Of a stretch of 64,000 nucleotides of DNA, positions 53,308 through 61,809 are shown one piece after another; position 1 is the stretch's first letter, and each line of letters starts with the position of its first letter. Location: the NCBI GenBank assembly GCA_035284745.1, contig JAYKIL010000031.1:1-64000 (forward strand). Direction: 5' to 3'. The translations under genes and the position numbers were made by a program. Source of the stretch: JAYKJB01 sp035284745 [NCBI: Candidatus Sericytochromatia bacterium]. Lineage in GTDB: Bacteria > Cyanobacteriota > Sericytochromatia > S15B-MN24. Under the pieces are notes generated by a model. That model saw only the letters and a program-made list of their open reading frames with translations. It was not told the origin of the DNA and searched no databases.

Positions 53308-54888
53308 TTAACGCAATTGGAGGATCGTTCGACCCTCAAACAGATAGCTGTTTGAGAGAAGATCCTTCACCGACAGGCGCAGATGTTTGTTTTCATCCAC
53401 GTAGAAATCGACTTGTAACCGGTCCATACCGGGATGGCCGGGTGGATCCAACGTCGCAAGCGTTCTTGCCTCCCCTTTATCGTTGAGTGGAACAATTCTG
53501 GACGTCGTCCGCGCCAAGGGTTGTCGGATCAAAGTGCCTTCAGAAAAAAAGACTTCTCCCAGGGGTTCTGGGGTGGTTTCGATCTCTCCAATAATCAACT
53601 CAATGGCTTTTTGTTTGGGGCGCGACGCTCGCAGGGTCAAGCTCACGGGAGTGGGGGTGGGGTAGCGTGTTCCGGGAGCGAACAATTCTTCATAATCATG
53701 GGCTCGCCGGTGTGGATCCCAGTAGCGTATTCCATAGCCGTGATGCAGAAAATCGTCGAGTTGAATACGTTGGTCAATCAGCAAGGCCCCGTGTGCGACC
53801 GCTTCAAAAGGTTTTTCATTGCGGAGGCGATCGCGGGGGAACGCCATGCGGAAGAATTTGCTCACCGCTGGAATCAGGCTCGTTCCACCAATCAGCAGCA
53901 CGTGGGAGATGTCGTGACGCGTTAGTCCGTGACTGTCCCCTTGGCGAAGGACTTGATCGAGCGCACTTTGGAGCCGCACATAGAAGTGATGACTCTCGAG
54001 AATCTGCTCAAATTCATCACGCGTGTATGTTTTTCTCCAGACACTGGAATGTTCGGGATTGAAATAGACAAAGTCCGCTTCTTGCGAATCAGAGAGCTGG
54101 ATCTTCACCCTTTCTGCCAATAATTCGAGTCGCCCGCGATCACGAGCAAGTTCGTGTTCGGAAGCATCGTGGGCGCGCAGAAAATCATTGAGGAGCCATT
54201 GGTCAATATCGTCGCCCCCGAGCCAAGCAGCGGCTTTGCCGAGAACTTGTGCACACGGAGGAACGTGGCTTCCGCTCACGCCTTGTTTGCTATGGCGGGC
54301 CAGGCGAACCAACGAGATGTCCAGTGTTCCTCCTCCAAAGTCGACCACTAGAATCGGCTCGTCTGTTGTCGTGACGGCATAGCCGAGCGCCGCTGCCGTG
54401 GACTCATCGAGCAAACGCACGGGGCACCCCAGCGCCGCTTGGTTCAGATTTTTAAGCCATTGGGTGTAGGTTTCAAAGGCATTGACGGGCACCGTTAACA
54501 CCAGTTCTGAGACGGTTTCCCCCGTTGCTCGAAGGGTCTGGAGGGTCGCATGCAAAAATTGCTCTCCAATCCACCGGGCCGTGAGTTCAACGCCATCAAC
54601 CGTCGGCGAAAACCCTGGGGCGTCGGCCATCAGATTGCGTTTAAAATGCCTGTGGAGACGTTGTTGAGGGTGGCAGGCGTGACCCGTCTGGAGGGCGAGA
54701 TTTCCGGCCAGGCAGTCCCCTTTGGCCGCATCTTGGACCCACAGGGCGGTCGGAATGAGGGGTGGCTGGCCGTCAAGAGGGGGCGTGCTTAATTCCTGTA
54801 GGCGGATGGTTTCCGCTTCACCTGTCCTTGCATTCAATCTGGCGAGGACGGTGTTGCATGTTCCAAGATCAAGGGCCACGCGTGTCAT
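53308..54888 (-). CDS. Divergent Hsp70-family protein without helical lid
   Basis: The ATPase domain has phosphate-1 DLGTCNT, phosphate-2 VVDFGGGTLD, connect region DESTAAALGYA and the adenosine motif LLIGGTS. A beta-type substrate domain follows, ending at 526 residues, about 100 shorter than DnaK, so the alpha-helical lid seems absent. ATG overlaps the stop of the upstream metallopeptidase (ATGA). Cyanobacteria carry several such Hsp70 relatives. I infer a specialised folding or regulatory role rather than the housekeeping DnaK. Confidence 0.9.
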   Translation of the reverse strand: MTRVALDLGTCNTVLARLNARTGEAETIRLQELSTPPLDGQPPLIPTALWVQDAAKGDCLAGNLALQTGHACHPQQRLHRHFKRNLMADAPGFSPTVDGVELTARWIGEQFLHATLQTLRATGETVSELVLTVPVNAFETYTQWLKNLNQAALGCPVRLLDESTAAALGYAVTTTDEPILVVDFGGGTLDISLVRLARHSKQGVSGSHVPPCAQVLGKAAAWLGGDDIDQWLLNDFLRAHDASEHELARDRGRLELLAERVKIQLSDSQEADFVYFNPEHSSVWRKTYTRDEFEQILESHHFYVRLQSALDQVLRQGDSHGLTRHDISHVLLIGGTSLIPAVSKFFRMAFPRDRLRNEKPFEAVAHGALLIDQRIQLDDFLHHGYGIRYWDPHRRAHDYEELFAPGTRYPTPTPVSLTLRASRPKQKAIELIIGEIETTPEPLGEVFFSEGTLIRQPLARTTSRIVPLNDKGEARTLATLDPPGHPGMDRLQVDFYVDENKHLRLSVKDLLSNSYLFEGRTILQLR

Positions 54889-56420
54889 TGGGGCACCACC
54901 AAAAAAGCCTGATGCGCGCCTCCAGTGAGAATGAAATCATAACGGCCCGCTCGCTGAGGGGGCAGGACCAAACAGCGCAGGCTTGTTGGCTTCAGATTGA
55001 TGCTTGCGCGAATGGGCATTGGAATGGGGTCGAGCAACACTCCGTAGAGCCGTCGGCGCCCGCTTCCGCCCAGAAGGTCAAGATTTTTATACTGATGTTT
55101 TGGGTTATCCGAAAGTGCTGTGCCATCCAGAATTGTGGCGAGTGCCCACTCGCCAAAGATCGTCTTGAAGTCGGTGTCACGTTTTTTTAAGCGATTCTCG
55201 AGATTCTGGAGGTCTATTTCGGGCGAATCAACCAGCTCTTTCAAGAGATCGGTTCCCAATCTTTCAATCAGATAGTTGCCAAACAGGTAGGCGGCTCCGT
55301 AGGCCGATGCCTCTGGATTGAGGTCCCACTGCGTGAGAGAAAATGCGCCGGGATTGTCGAGAAATCCGGCGACGTGACTAAACAGCACCTGGCTCGACGA
55401 TTCAATCCCATAGCCGTTCATCGACATAGCGATCATGGAAAGCATTTCATCAAGCCACAAAGACTCAGGGCCCCGTTCTTCATCCGGTGGATTCAGGAGG
55501 AGTTTGCGGCTGGCATTAATCAGGTGCTGCAACTCGTGGGCGATGGTTCCCAAATAGTCAGCGGGTCGACCGGCCGCCACGACGAAAGGGGAGATGTATA
55601 GAATCAGACGCTCGTTGCTGAAAGCGAGTGGACTGTCTGGGTCGCCCGAGGCGGGAAACAGGTCGCGCAGAGAAAAATAGCCGATGGTGGTGTCCGAGCC
55701 ATAGTTGCCAACCGCTGGTGAGAGAAGCAATGAAATGATGGGCGTGGCAACACCATCCGGTGCGATGGGGGCACCAAACAGCCGCACATTGGTTGGAAAA
55801 ATCTGTTCGTCGAAGGCATTCGCTATTTCTTTGGCCGCGCTTTCAAAATTTGGCGCGTTAATTTTCTCATCCAAGAAAATGACGCAGCGCTCGCCCACGA
55901 CCGCGGCGCGGGCCTCGATTTTTGTTTCCACGATTCCATCATTGCCGACATCACGGATGACCCAGAATGACTCAGTGTCCCCACGCTTGATGGCGCGGCT
56001 ATTTTTGATTCGGTATACCGGGCGGCGCTGTTTAATGGTTTTCAACCAGCGGTGTTCGGTGGTACGCAAGCGAACCTCAAAACCCGCATCCGAAAGCGGG
56101 GGGGCTTCTGACTGCAGCAGTTCATACCCTGCCTTCACGCTTCCGCCTGCCACTGTGAATTGAACGCGCGTTGGGCGCTCGCTTGATGGATTGGCAAGTG
56201 CGAGCAGTCCTCCTTGTGGCGTGATGTCAACGGCCGTTCCTTCCTGACTGTCAGGCAACGTTAGAATTTGCGCGCTGGTTCGCCGAGCGCCGAATTCTCG
56301 CATTGAGATGACAAAGTTGAGCGGCGCATTGGGAAGCAAGCAGCCGGTGAGCAACGCGGCGACGGCCGTCTGGAGAACGAAGCGCGATGCGCTTGCACGG
56401 CGGTTGTCAGGCTTCAGCAT
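54885..56420 (-). CDS. M30 (hyicolysin-like) metallopeptidase lipoprotein
   Basis: A putative zinc peptidase: HELQH at residues 295-299, and Glu325 in WLDE as the probable third ligand. This layout matches peptidase family M30. The N-terminus is a lipoprotein signal with Cys27 after LLTG, so it should be outside the cytoplasm. The N-terminal 200 residues look like a separate domain, perhaps a propeptide or inhibitory domain. The gene is translationally joined (ATGA) to a cytosolic Hsp70, which is surprising. Substrate unknown. Confidence 0.82.
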   Translation of the reverse strand: MLKPDNRRASASRFVLQTAVAALLTGCLLPNAPLNFVISMREFGARRTSAQILTLPDSQEGTAVDITPQGGLLALANPSSERPTRVQFTVAGGSVKAGYELLQSEAPPLSDAGFEVRLRTTEHRWLKTIKQRRPVYRIKNSRAIKRGDTESFWVIRDVGNDGIVETKIEARAAVVGERCVIFLDEKINAPNFESAAKEIANAFDEQIFPTNVRLFGAPIAPDGVATPIISLLLSPAVGNYGSDTTIGYFSLRDLFPASGDPDSPLAFSNERLILYISPFVVAAGRPADYLGTIAHELQHLINASRKLLLNPPDEERGPESLWLDEMLSMIAMSMNGYGIESSSQVLFSHVAGFLDNPGAFSLTQWDLNPEASAYGAAYLFGNYLIERLGTDLLKELVDSPEIDLQNLENRLKKRDTDFKTIFGEWALATILDGTALSDNPKHQYKNLDLLGGSGRRRLYGVLLDPIPMPIRASINLKPTSLRCLVLPPQRAGRYDFILTGGAHQAFLVVPQ

Positions 56421-56441
56421 GGTCTGGGTGAGGCATCGGTA

Positions 56442-57068
56442 TTAAGGGAGCGGAAGACCGAGATGGTCTTTGACCTCAAATTCGATGGCCATATGAATCC
56501 GGTCTCGCTGTTCTTTGGTTTTTGCTACGCGCAATTTCGGCAGATAGGCATTGATTATCTGCTTTCGGGTCGCGACCAGTTGGGTCAGGCTGTCAAGAAT
56601 ATAAGACCAAGAAAGGCCAGGGGCGGCGTCTTCCAAAATGACATCAGCAGGGGGATAGAAAATAAGCCCTTGGGCGCGCGATTCCACAATCCGTCCCAAC
56701 GGCGGAGCCACCCAGTGGCCTTTTTCACTGCGGCAAAAAAACAAAACCCACTGCTCTCGCCCGACGGGCGCGGGGGGTAAAAAACGTCCGCCGTGCCATC
56801 CGGATTTAACGTGTACTTCAATCCTCGGGGGAAGTCGGGGCCCCGAATAAACTTGGCCAACGAGCATTTTTACTTTCATGGTGCCTGTTTGTGGGTCTGG
56901 ATAGCTGTCGTATTGAGATTGCCCCAATACGACCATTTCACTCTCTCGCACCTGTTCGTTAAGCCACGACATCATCGACAGAACCCGCGGAGCAGCCAAG
57001 CTTGGGGCCGCGGGGTGAAGGAACAGAAACGACAAGGAGAGGGTCATCACAAGAAGACGCCACAACAT
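56442..57068 (-). CDS. Secreted protein of unknown function
   Basis: A cleaved signal peptide is likely, with APSLAA before the mature protein. The mature part includes VKMLVGQVYSGPRLPPRIEVHVK and later WVLFFCRSEKGHWV, a beta-rich pattern that reminds me of OB-fold/NTR-type inhibitors, but without a clear match. The C-terminus is helical. It is 21 bp from the M30 gene on the same strand and starts the operon. An inhibitor or partner of the M30 enzyme is only a guess. Confidence 0.6.
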   Translation of the reverse strand: MLWRLLVMTLSLSFLFLHPAAPSLAAPRVLSMMSWLNEQVRESEMVVLGQSQYDSYPDPQTGTMKVKMLVGQVYSGPRLPPRIEVHVKSGWHGGRFLPPAPVGREQWVLFFCRSEKGHWVAPPLGRIVESRAQGLIFYPPADVILEDAAPGLSWSYILDSLTQLVATRKQIINAYLPKLRVAKTKEQRDRIHMAIEFEVKDHLGLPLP

Positions 57069-57130
57069 AAGTAGACCTTACCCATCCTACAAACCCAACA
57101 AACACCACTGTCTGGAGCGACAGCGCATTT

Positions 57131-57175
57131 CAGAAAATTAGGTCCCCGGAGTCCGCGTTGCGGAAACCGGGGACC
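57131..57175 (-). terminator. Intrinsic terminator of the ABC/DUF4340 operon
   Basis: GGTCCCCGG (57141-57149) pairs with CCGGGGACC (57167-57175), with a second inner hairpin TCCGC...GCGGA. On the minus strand a T-rich tract follows. It lies 23 bp after the DUF4340 stop. Confidence 0.9.
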
Positions 57176-57197
57176 CGTAGACGTGAGGGCCTCCGTG

Positions 57198-57866
57198 CTA
57201 GTGCGCGGACGCCGAGGGCGACGGTGTGGTCACTGCAGCCGTTGGTGCCGCCGAAGGTGTCACACTCTCGGTCGCTGCGGACGGAGAGGGCGACACCGAT
57301 GCCGATGCCGTGGCCGAGGGCGACGGTGTGGGCTCTGGAAGCAACGGAGGCGTTAAGGCCAAGTTCTTCCATTCATCGACCTTGTACTTTGGAATCGTGT
57401 ACACCGCACTGTCTTTGGTCACGAAGGTGTAGACCGAGTCACCGGTCGGGGTGAGAGCACCAAAGGTCAATTGATAAGCGGACTTATCGTCACCCCACAC
57501 CAAAGAACCGCTGGGCGTATCCAGTCCGTACTGGGCTTTGTCGCTTTCCTTGAACTCGAGTCGCCGGTTGGCGGTCAAATCGAGCAATTTGTCGTACGGG
57601 CTTTTGAAATTTACCTGATCGACTTCGCGGCCCGGTTTTCCTTCAATTTCCCAGTTGTCGCCTTTACGGGTGTACGTTTCTTTTTTACTGTCTGCTGAAG
57701 CGACGAGGCGTGTGAGCTTTGCCGCTTGGGCTTCAGACAGGCTCCAGACCACGATATCTTTAGAATCAGGGCGAATCTCACGCTTTGATTCCACAAAATA
57801 CATGTAGGTACCTAAGCCGATGGCCACAGCGAGCAAGCCGATGGTGAATTTTTGATTGTCTTTCAT
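57198..57866 (-). CDS. DUF4340 protein with Ser/Pro tail
   Basis: A membrane-anchored protein with one N-terminal helix (FTIGLLAVAIGLGTYMYFV) and a DUF4340-type extracytoplasmic domain (VDQVNFKSPYDKLLDL, then YGLDTPS). The last 60 residues are nearly all Ser, Thr, Pro, Ala and Val and repeat the TPSPSA pattern; the DNA shows a repeated GAGGGCGACGGTGTGG copy. I chose ATG 57866 behind GGAGG; the longer frame would overlap the upstream gene. It is the fourth and last gene of a Gld-like ABC operon, where DUF4340 proteins are often found. Confidence 0.83.
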   Translation of the reverse strand: MKDNQKFTIGLLAVAIGLGTYMYFVESKREIRPDSKDIVVWSLSEAQAAKLTRLVASADSKKETYTRKGDNWEIEGKPGREVDQVNFKSPYDKLLDLTANRRLEFKESDKAQYGLDTPSGSLVWGDDKSAYQLTFGALTPTGDSVYTFVTKDSAVYTIPKYKVDEWKNLALTPPLLPEPTPSPSATASASVSPSPSAATESVTPSAAPTAAVTTPSPSASAH

Positions 57867-57873
57867 CGTTTTC

Positions 57874-59436
57874 TTACCTCCTGCGCCACCAAGTGAAGAG
57901 CGCCAGCAGCAGCAGTGTGAAGGGGAATCCCAACACTGCGCCATAGAAAATGGCCGTGTATTGAGCCGGCGTGAGATTCAGTTGCTTGTTGCTGGCTTCC
58001 TTGGGGGGAATCGATACAAGACTGTCTTCACCGGTCATCCAATTGACTGCGCTCAAAAACAGGTCTCCATTGTTCAGGTTGCCAAATGCGGCATTCGAGA
58101 AGAAGGAACCGTTGCCCGCGACCATCAATTTCCCTTTGGCACCCATTTCAGACACCATCATTAACGCGATGGGGCCCTTGGTGTCTTTGCCCTGATCATA
58201 CTGAACCGGGCGGGCTTTGAGGTCCGTTTCACCCCACGCCGAGTCACTGGTTTCCACCAAGGGGGAGATGTTGGTCACACCCTCAGGCTGCTTGTCCATT
58301 TTTTGAAGTGAGCGACTTCCAGGGAAATAGGCGGCCTGCAGATTTTGGGTTGTGACGTGATAAGGAAAACGAGTAACCACTGGAACATCAAGGCTGCCAT
58401 ATAAATTCGACTTCGGATCGAGTATCAGGTCGTCTTTGATGGCGATACCAAAACGTTTTGTGAGCTTGTCCACGTTTGTTTCTGCTTGTGGATTGGCTGC
58501 TACAAACACTTTGCCGCCGTCTTTGATGTAGGCCTCCAGGGCGTCCATTTCTTTGTCGGACAAGGGCTTGGTGGGTGCAGGCACGATGACCAAGGCCGCA
58601 TCAGAAGGAACCTTTCCAGAGACAAACAGCGACAGCTGGTCGAGCTTGTAGCTTTGCTTCTCGAGGTAGTCCTTGAGTTGGCTGATACCGTCCTTGTCGA
58701 ACTTGTCATAAGCAAGCTCTCCGTGTCCCACCGTGAAGTAAATGGTTTTTTGGCTGTCACGGGTGATCTTGATGAGCGCCGAAGTCAGGTCTTGTTCCTG
58801 GTTTCCCGTGATGGTGGTCGATTGCGCTCCGCGTTTCAAAATTGACGACCCTGACGTCGTAATTTTGTTCTGCCGCGTCAGCGTTGGGTTTTGGTCAACG
58901 TCGACCACCTCTAGCTTCACTTTGTCGCTGACATAGGCATATTGCTTCCACAGTGTCTCGAGGTTCTGAGCATACGTGTCAGAGCGTCGGATAAAGAGCA
59001 TCACAGACACGGGTTCTTTTAAATCTTTCGCGACTTTGATGCTTTGTTCCGACAAGGAATATTGTTTGTTTTCAGTTAAATCAACTCGCGCGTGATGGCG
59101 GGTCCCGAAATAATTGACCGCAGACAAAATTCCGATGACAGCGGCAATTTGGAGTGTGATGTTGAAAAATGAGCCGGTGTTTTTGTGTTTCAGCACGCTG
59201 GAAACTTCCCGTTCCTTCAACATCACCAAAGTCAAAACGTAGAGGCCCATCATTGCAAAACCGCCAAGGCGCATGTACTCTGAGGCACCCTGAGGAAGCT
59301 TCGCGGCGAGACCCGCCACGTTAGTGACCAAAAGCGAGCCTGCCAGCAAAGCAATTGCCAGCAGCCCTGCCACCAAGTTGGCCTTGTCAACGGCCGCTAG
59401 ACGCGAATCTTGAGGATTCAATTCTGGATCGGACAC
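57874..59436 (-). CDS. GldG-like ABC-associated protein
   Basis: Matches the ABC_transp_aux/GldG type: an N-terminal pair of membrane helices, a soluble domain (about 110-460) with VDLTENKQYSLSEQS near 120 and the YFTVGHGE region, and a C-terminal membrane helix with LLLLALFTWWRRR. It works with GldA and GldF-like partners, but its substrate is not known. GTG 59436 has GGAGG upstream. Confidence 0.88.
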   Translation of the reverse strand: MSDPELNPQDSRLAAVDKANLVAGLLAIALLAGSLLVTNVAGLAAKLPQGASEYMRLGGFAMMGLYVLTLVMLKEREVSSVLKHKNTGSFFNITLQIAAVIGILSAVNYFGTRHHARVDLTENKQYSLSEQSIKVAKDLKEPVSVMLFIRRSDTYAQNLETLWKQYAYVSDKVKLEVVDVDQNPTLTRQNKITTSGSSILKRGAQSTTITGNQEQDLTSALIKITRDSQKTIYFTVGHGELAYDKFDKDGISQLKDYLEKQSYKLDQLSLFVSGKVPSDAALVIVPAPTKPLSDKEMDALEAYIKDGGKVFVAANPQAETNVDKLTKRFGIAIKDDLILDPKSNLYGSLDVPVVTRFPYHVTTQNLQAAYFPGSRSLQKMDKQPEGVTNISPLVETSDSAWGETDLKARPVQYDQGKDTKGPIALMMVSEMGAKGKLMVAGNGSFFSNAAFGNLNNGDLFLSAVNWMTGEDSLVSIPPKEASNKQLNLTPAQYTAIFYGAVLGFPFTLLLLALFTWWRRR

Positions 59437-59439
59437 GAA

Positions 59440-60150
59440 TTACCTCCAGTGATATGTTTCAACAGACCGCACTGCCATAAACAAGCAGGCCGTGATGAAG
59501 CTCAAGTAAAATACGAGGTCGCTGCTATCTAGGACGCCACGGCCCATGTTTTCTTGGTGGTTGATGACAGACAAATAAGTCATCACATCCGCCGCCGCTC
59601 CGCCGAATATCTGCCCCGCCGATGGAAGCAACCAAATCACAAGCGAAAGCGCAAAGGTGATCATGGCGGCGATGATCATGTTGGCCGTCAGCGAACTCGC
59701 CAGCACCCCAATGGCCATGAAACTGGCCCCGAGGAGATAAACCCCGAGATAACCGGACAGGATGACCCACCACTCAAGTTTTGAGCTCAGCGCCACCAAC
59801 AAGGGGAAAGCCATCGTGAGGGCGACCAAAAAACCCAGATAAATGAGGGCCGCGAGGTACTTACCGATGACCAAGTCACGGTCGTGAATGGGCGAAGTCA
59901 TCAGCAATTCGATGGTGCCTGTTTTCCGCTCGTCCGCGATTAATCGCATCGTGAGCGCCGGGATCACCAGCAACAGCATGACCGACATATTCGAGAAAAG
60001 GGGCTGAAAGTTGGCCTGTTTTGTGTGGAACAAAATAAGCGAGAACAAATAACCAACAACCAGTATGAACATGGCTGCAACCACAAAGGCCAGTGGCGAG
60101 CCAAAGTAGCTGCGCATTTCACGCCCCGCAATGGCAAAAATCTTAGACAT
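59440..60150 (-). CDS. ABC transporter permease (GldF/ABC-2 type)
   Basis: Six membrane segments, with the early motif AIAGREMRSYFGSP of ABC-2 permeases and the RLIADERKTGTIELLMTSP cytoplasmic signature that contacts the ATPase. ATG 60150 has AAGGAGG upstream. It overlaps the ATPase gene end by 8 bp and is 3 bp from the next gene, so all are co-translated. Confidence 0.93.
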   Translation of the reverse strand: MSKIFAIAGREMRSYFGSPLAFVVAAMFILVVGYLFSLILFHTKQANFQPLFSNMSVMLLLVIPALTMRLIADERKTGTIELLMTSPIHDRDLVIGKYLAALIYLGFLVALTMAFPLLVALSSKLEWWVILSGYLGVYLLGASFMAIGVLASSLTANMIIAAMITFALSLVIWLLPSAGQIFGGAAADVMTYLSVINHQENMGRGVLDSSDLVFYLSFITACLFMAVRSVETYHWR

Positions 60151-61120
60151 GGGTGGCCTCCTTGCCGGCGGCATCCGCTATCGGCTCTCGAGTCGTGAGT
60201 TTCAAGAAAATTTCTTCCAGAGACAGGTTGATACTCTTCAGTTCAATCAACCCCCACCCAGAGTTCACGACCATGCGTGCGAGGTCTTCCCGCAAGTCCA
60301 GACCCGCAGGCAAATTGACCTCTGCTTGAATCACTCCAGGAAGATTCTCCACCACGCTGATGCTGGTGTCTCTCAACGGCTTGAATTCCAAAAGCCGAGA
60401 TTGAAGACCTTCTTGCGGCCCACGTACCACCAAGGAGATTCTCATTCCTCCCTGCAATTGAGCTTCCAATTGCTCAGCAGAGCCTTCTGCCACCAACCTG
60501 CCGCCGTTAATGATCAACACGCGGCTGCAGGTGGTCTGAACCTCGGGCAAGATATGGGTACTCAGAATGATGGTATGGTCCACCGCCAGCTCTTTAATGA
60601 GCGCGCGGATTTGTATGATCTGTTGCGGGTCGAGGCCGCTGGTTGGCTCGTCCAGGATAAGCACGGGTGGATTGTGTATCAGCGCTTGTGCAATTCCAAC
60701 GCGCTGCTTATAGCCTTTCGAAAGTTGCCCAATGAGTTGGTGTGTGCGGTCGGTCAGGAAACATTTTTCCAACACTACCGCCAGGCGTTCCTTCAACGCC
60801 GCCTGGGACAAACCCTTCAGTTGTCCTACGAAATTGAGGTAATCGCGCACTGTCATCTCTGGATACAGCGGCGGAGTTTCCGGGAGATATCCCAGTAGAC
60901 TCTTTGCTTCGAGAGGATTTTCCGCCATGTCGAAATCGCCGATGGTGACGCTTCCGTTGGTGGGGCTCAAGAAACCGGTGAGCATCCGCATGGTCGTTGA
61001 CTTTCCCGCCCCATTGGGGCCCAGAAAACCAACGATTTCTCCTTTTGCAATTCGGAAGTTGACGTTGTCAACCGCGACGCGGGCGCCGTATTGCTTGGTT
61101 AAATTCTCAACGACAATCAT
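60143..61120 (-). CDS. ABC transporter ATP-binding protein (GldA/CcmA-like)
   Basis: Walker A GPNGAGKST, signature LSKGYKQRVGIAQ and Walker B LILDEPTSGLDP are intact; a C-terminal domain of about 90 residues follows, as in drug/Gld-type exporters. ATG 61120 follows GAAGGGA; a longer frame starts at 61264. It opens the exporter operon that includes the GldG- and DUF4340-like proteins. Confidence 0.95.
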   Translation of the reverse strand: MIVVENLTKQYGARVAVDNVNFRIAKGEIVGFLGPNGAGKSTTMRMLTGFLSPTNGSVTIGDFDMAENPLEAKSLLGYLPETPPLYPEMTVRDYLNFVGQLKGLSQAALKERLAVVLEKCFLTDRTHQLIGQLSKGYKQRVGIAQALIHNPPVLILDEPTSGLDPQQIIQIRALIKELAVDHTIILSTHILPEVQTTCSRVLIINGGRLVAEGSAEQLEAQLQGGMRISLVVRGPQEGLQSRLLEFKPLRDTSISVVENLPGVIQAEVNLPAGLDLREDLARMVVNSGWGLIELKSINLSLEEIFLKLTTREPIADAAGKEATHV

Positions 61121-61291
61121 GGATGTATTCCCTTCATCACGGGCATAACGCTCCTTTCTGGCCAGAATCGGACTAAGTTTGAAAGGGTTACCTGCTGGAA
61201 TTGAGGGCTCGTGCAGCATGTAGCGCAACGATTTCACTCGATGGCTGCGCGACACGAGACGCACGCTCCAGTCGCTGCATATTTTACCGCG

Positions 61292-61804
61292 TTATTCGAA
61301 ATCCTTAATAGTTTTTGGATGGCGTTTCTTTAACGCGAGCAATCGTTGATGTCTCGCTACGCGCTGAGATTCAAACGCGCGTTCGAGTTCAATCGCGCGT
61401 CCCAAAACACGCTCGAATGCGGCCAACTGGTGGACTCTTTTCAAGTGCGTGGCGAACGCGTTGATGTCGTGTTCGTGGCGCATGGCCCCGCACCCGGCCT
61501 GCAGCAATCGTAATAGGCACGGGTGGCGCTTTAACTCCGGCCTTTGTAAGGCGTCCAGAAATTTGAATTTTCGAACTTCGAAGGGTTTTGGGTCGCGTGC
61601 CAACGCTTCGGTTTCGGCGCTCATCGTCTGCAGGAGTTCAAGGGGAACGCGGCGGCCCAGTAACTCGCGTCCCATCGCCATCGCGAGCGTGCTCAACAGT
61701 TCGGGCCTGATGGTGTGGGTGCCGGATTGGAAGAATCCGTTTCTCAGGTATTCCCGAGGATCTCGATAGTCAGGATTGGGGGCGCTTGTCACCGGTCGTT
61801 GCAT
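61292..61804 (-). CDS. Unknown mostly helical protein paired with C39-like protease
   Basis: 170 residues from ATG 61804, rich in Arg, Leu and His (HPCLLRLLQAGCGAMRHEHD) and probably all-helical. No known family recognised. It lies 5 bp after the C39-like gene on the same strand, so it is likely co-transcribed and may be its partner, regulator or substrate. Its start is uncertain (up to 34 residues longer). Confidence 0.55.
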   Translation of the reverse strand: MQRPVTSAPNPDYRDPREYLRNGFFQSGTHTIRPELLSTLAMAMGRELLGRRVPLELLQTMSAETEALARDPKPFEVRKFKFLDALQRPELKRHPCLLRLLQAGCGAMRHEHDINAFATHLKRVHQLAAFERVLGRAIELERAFESQRVARHQRLLALKKRHPKTIKDFE

Positions 61805-61809
61805 GGCAC

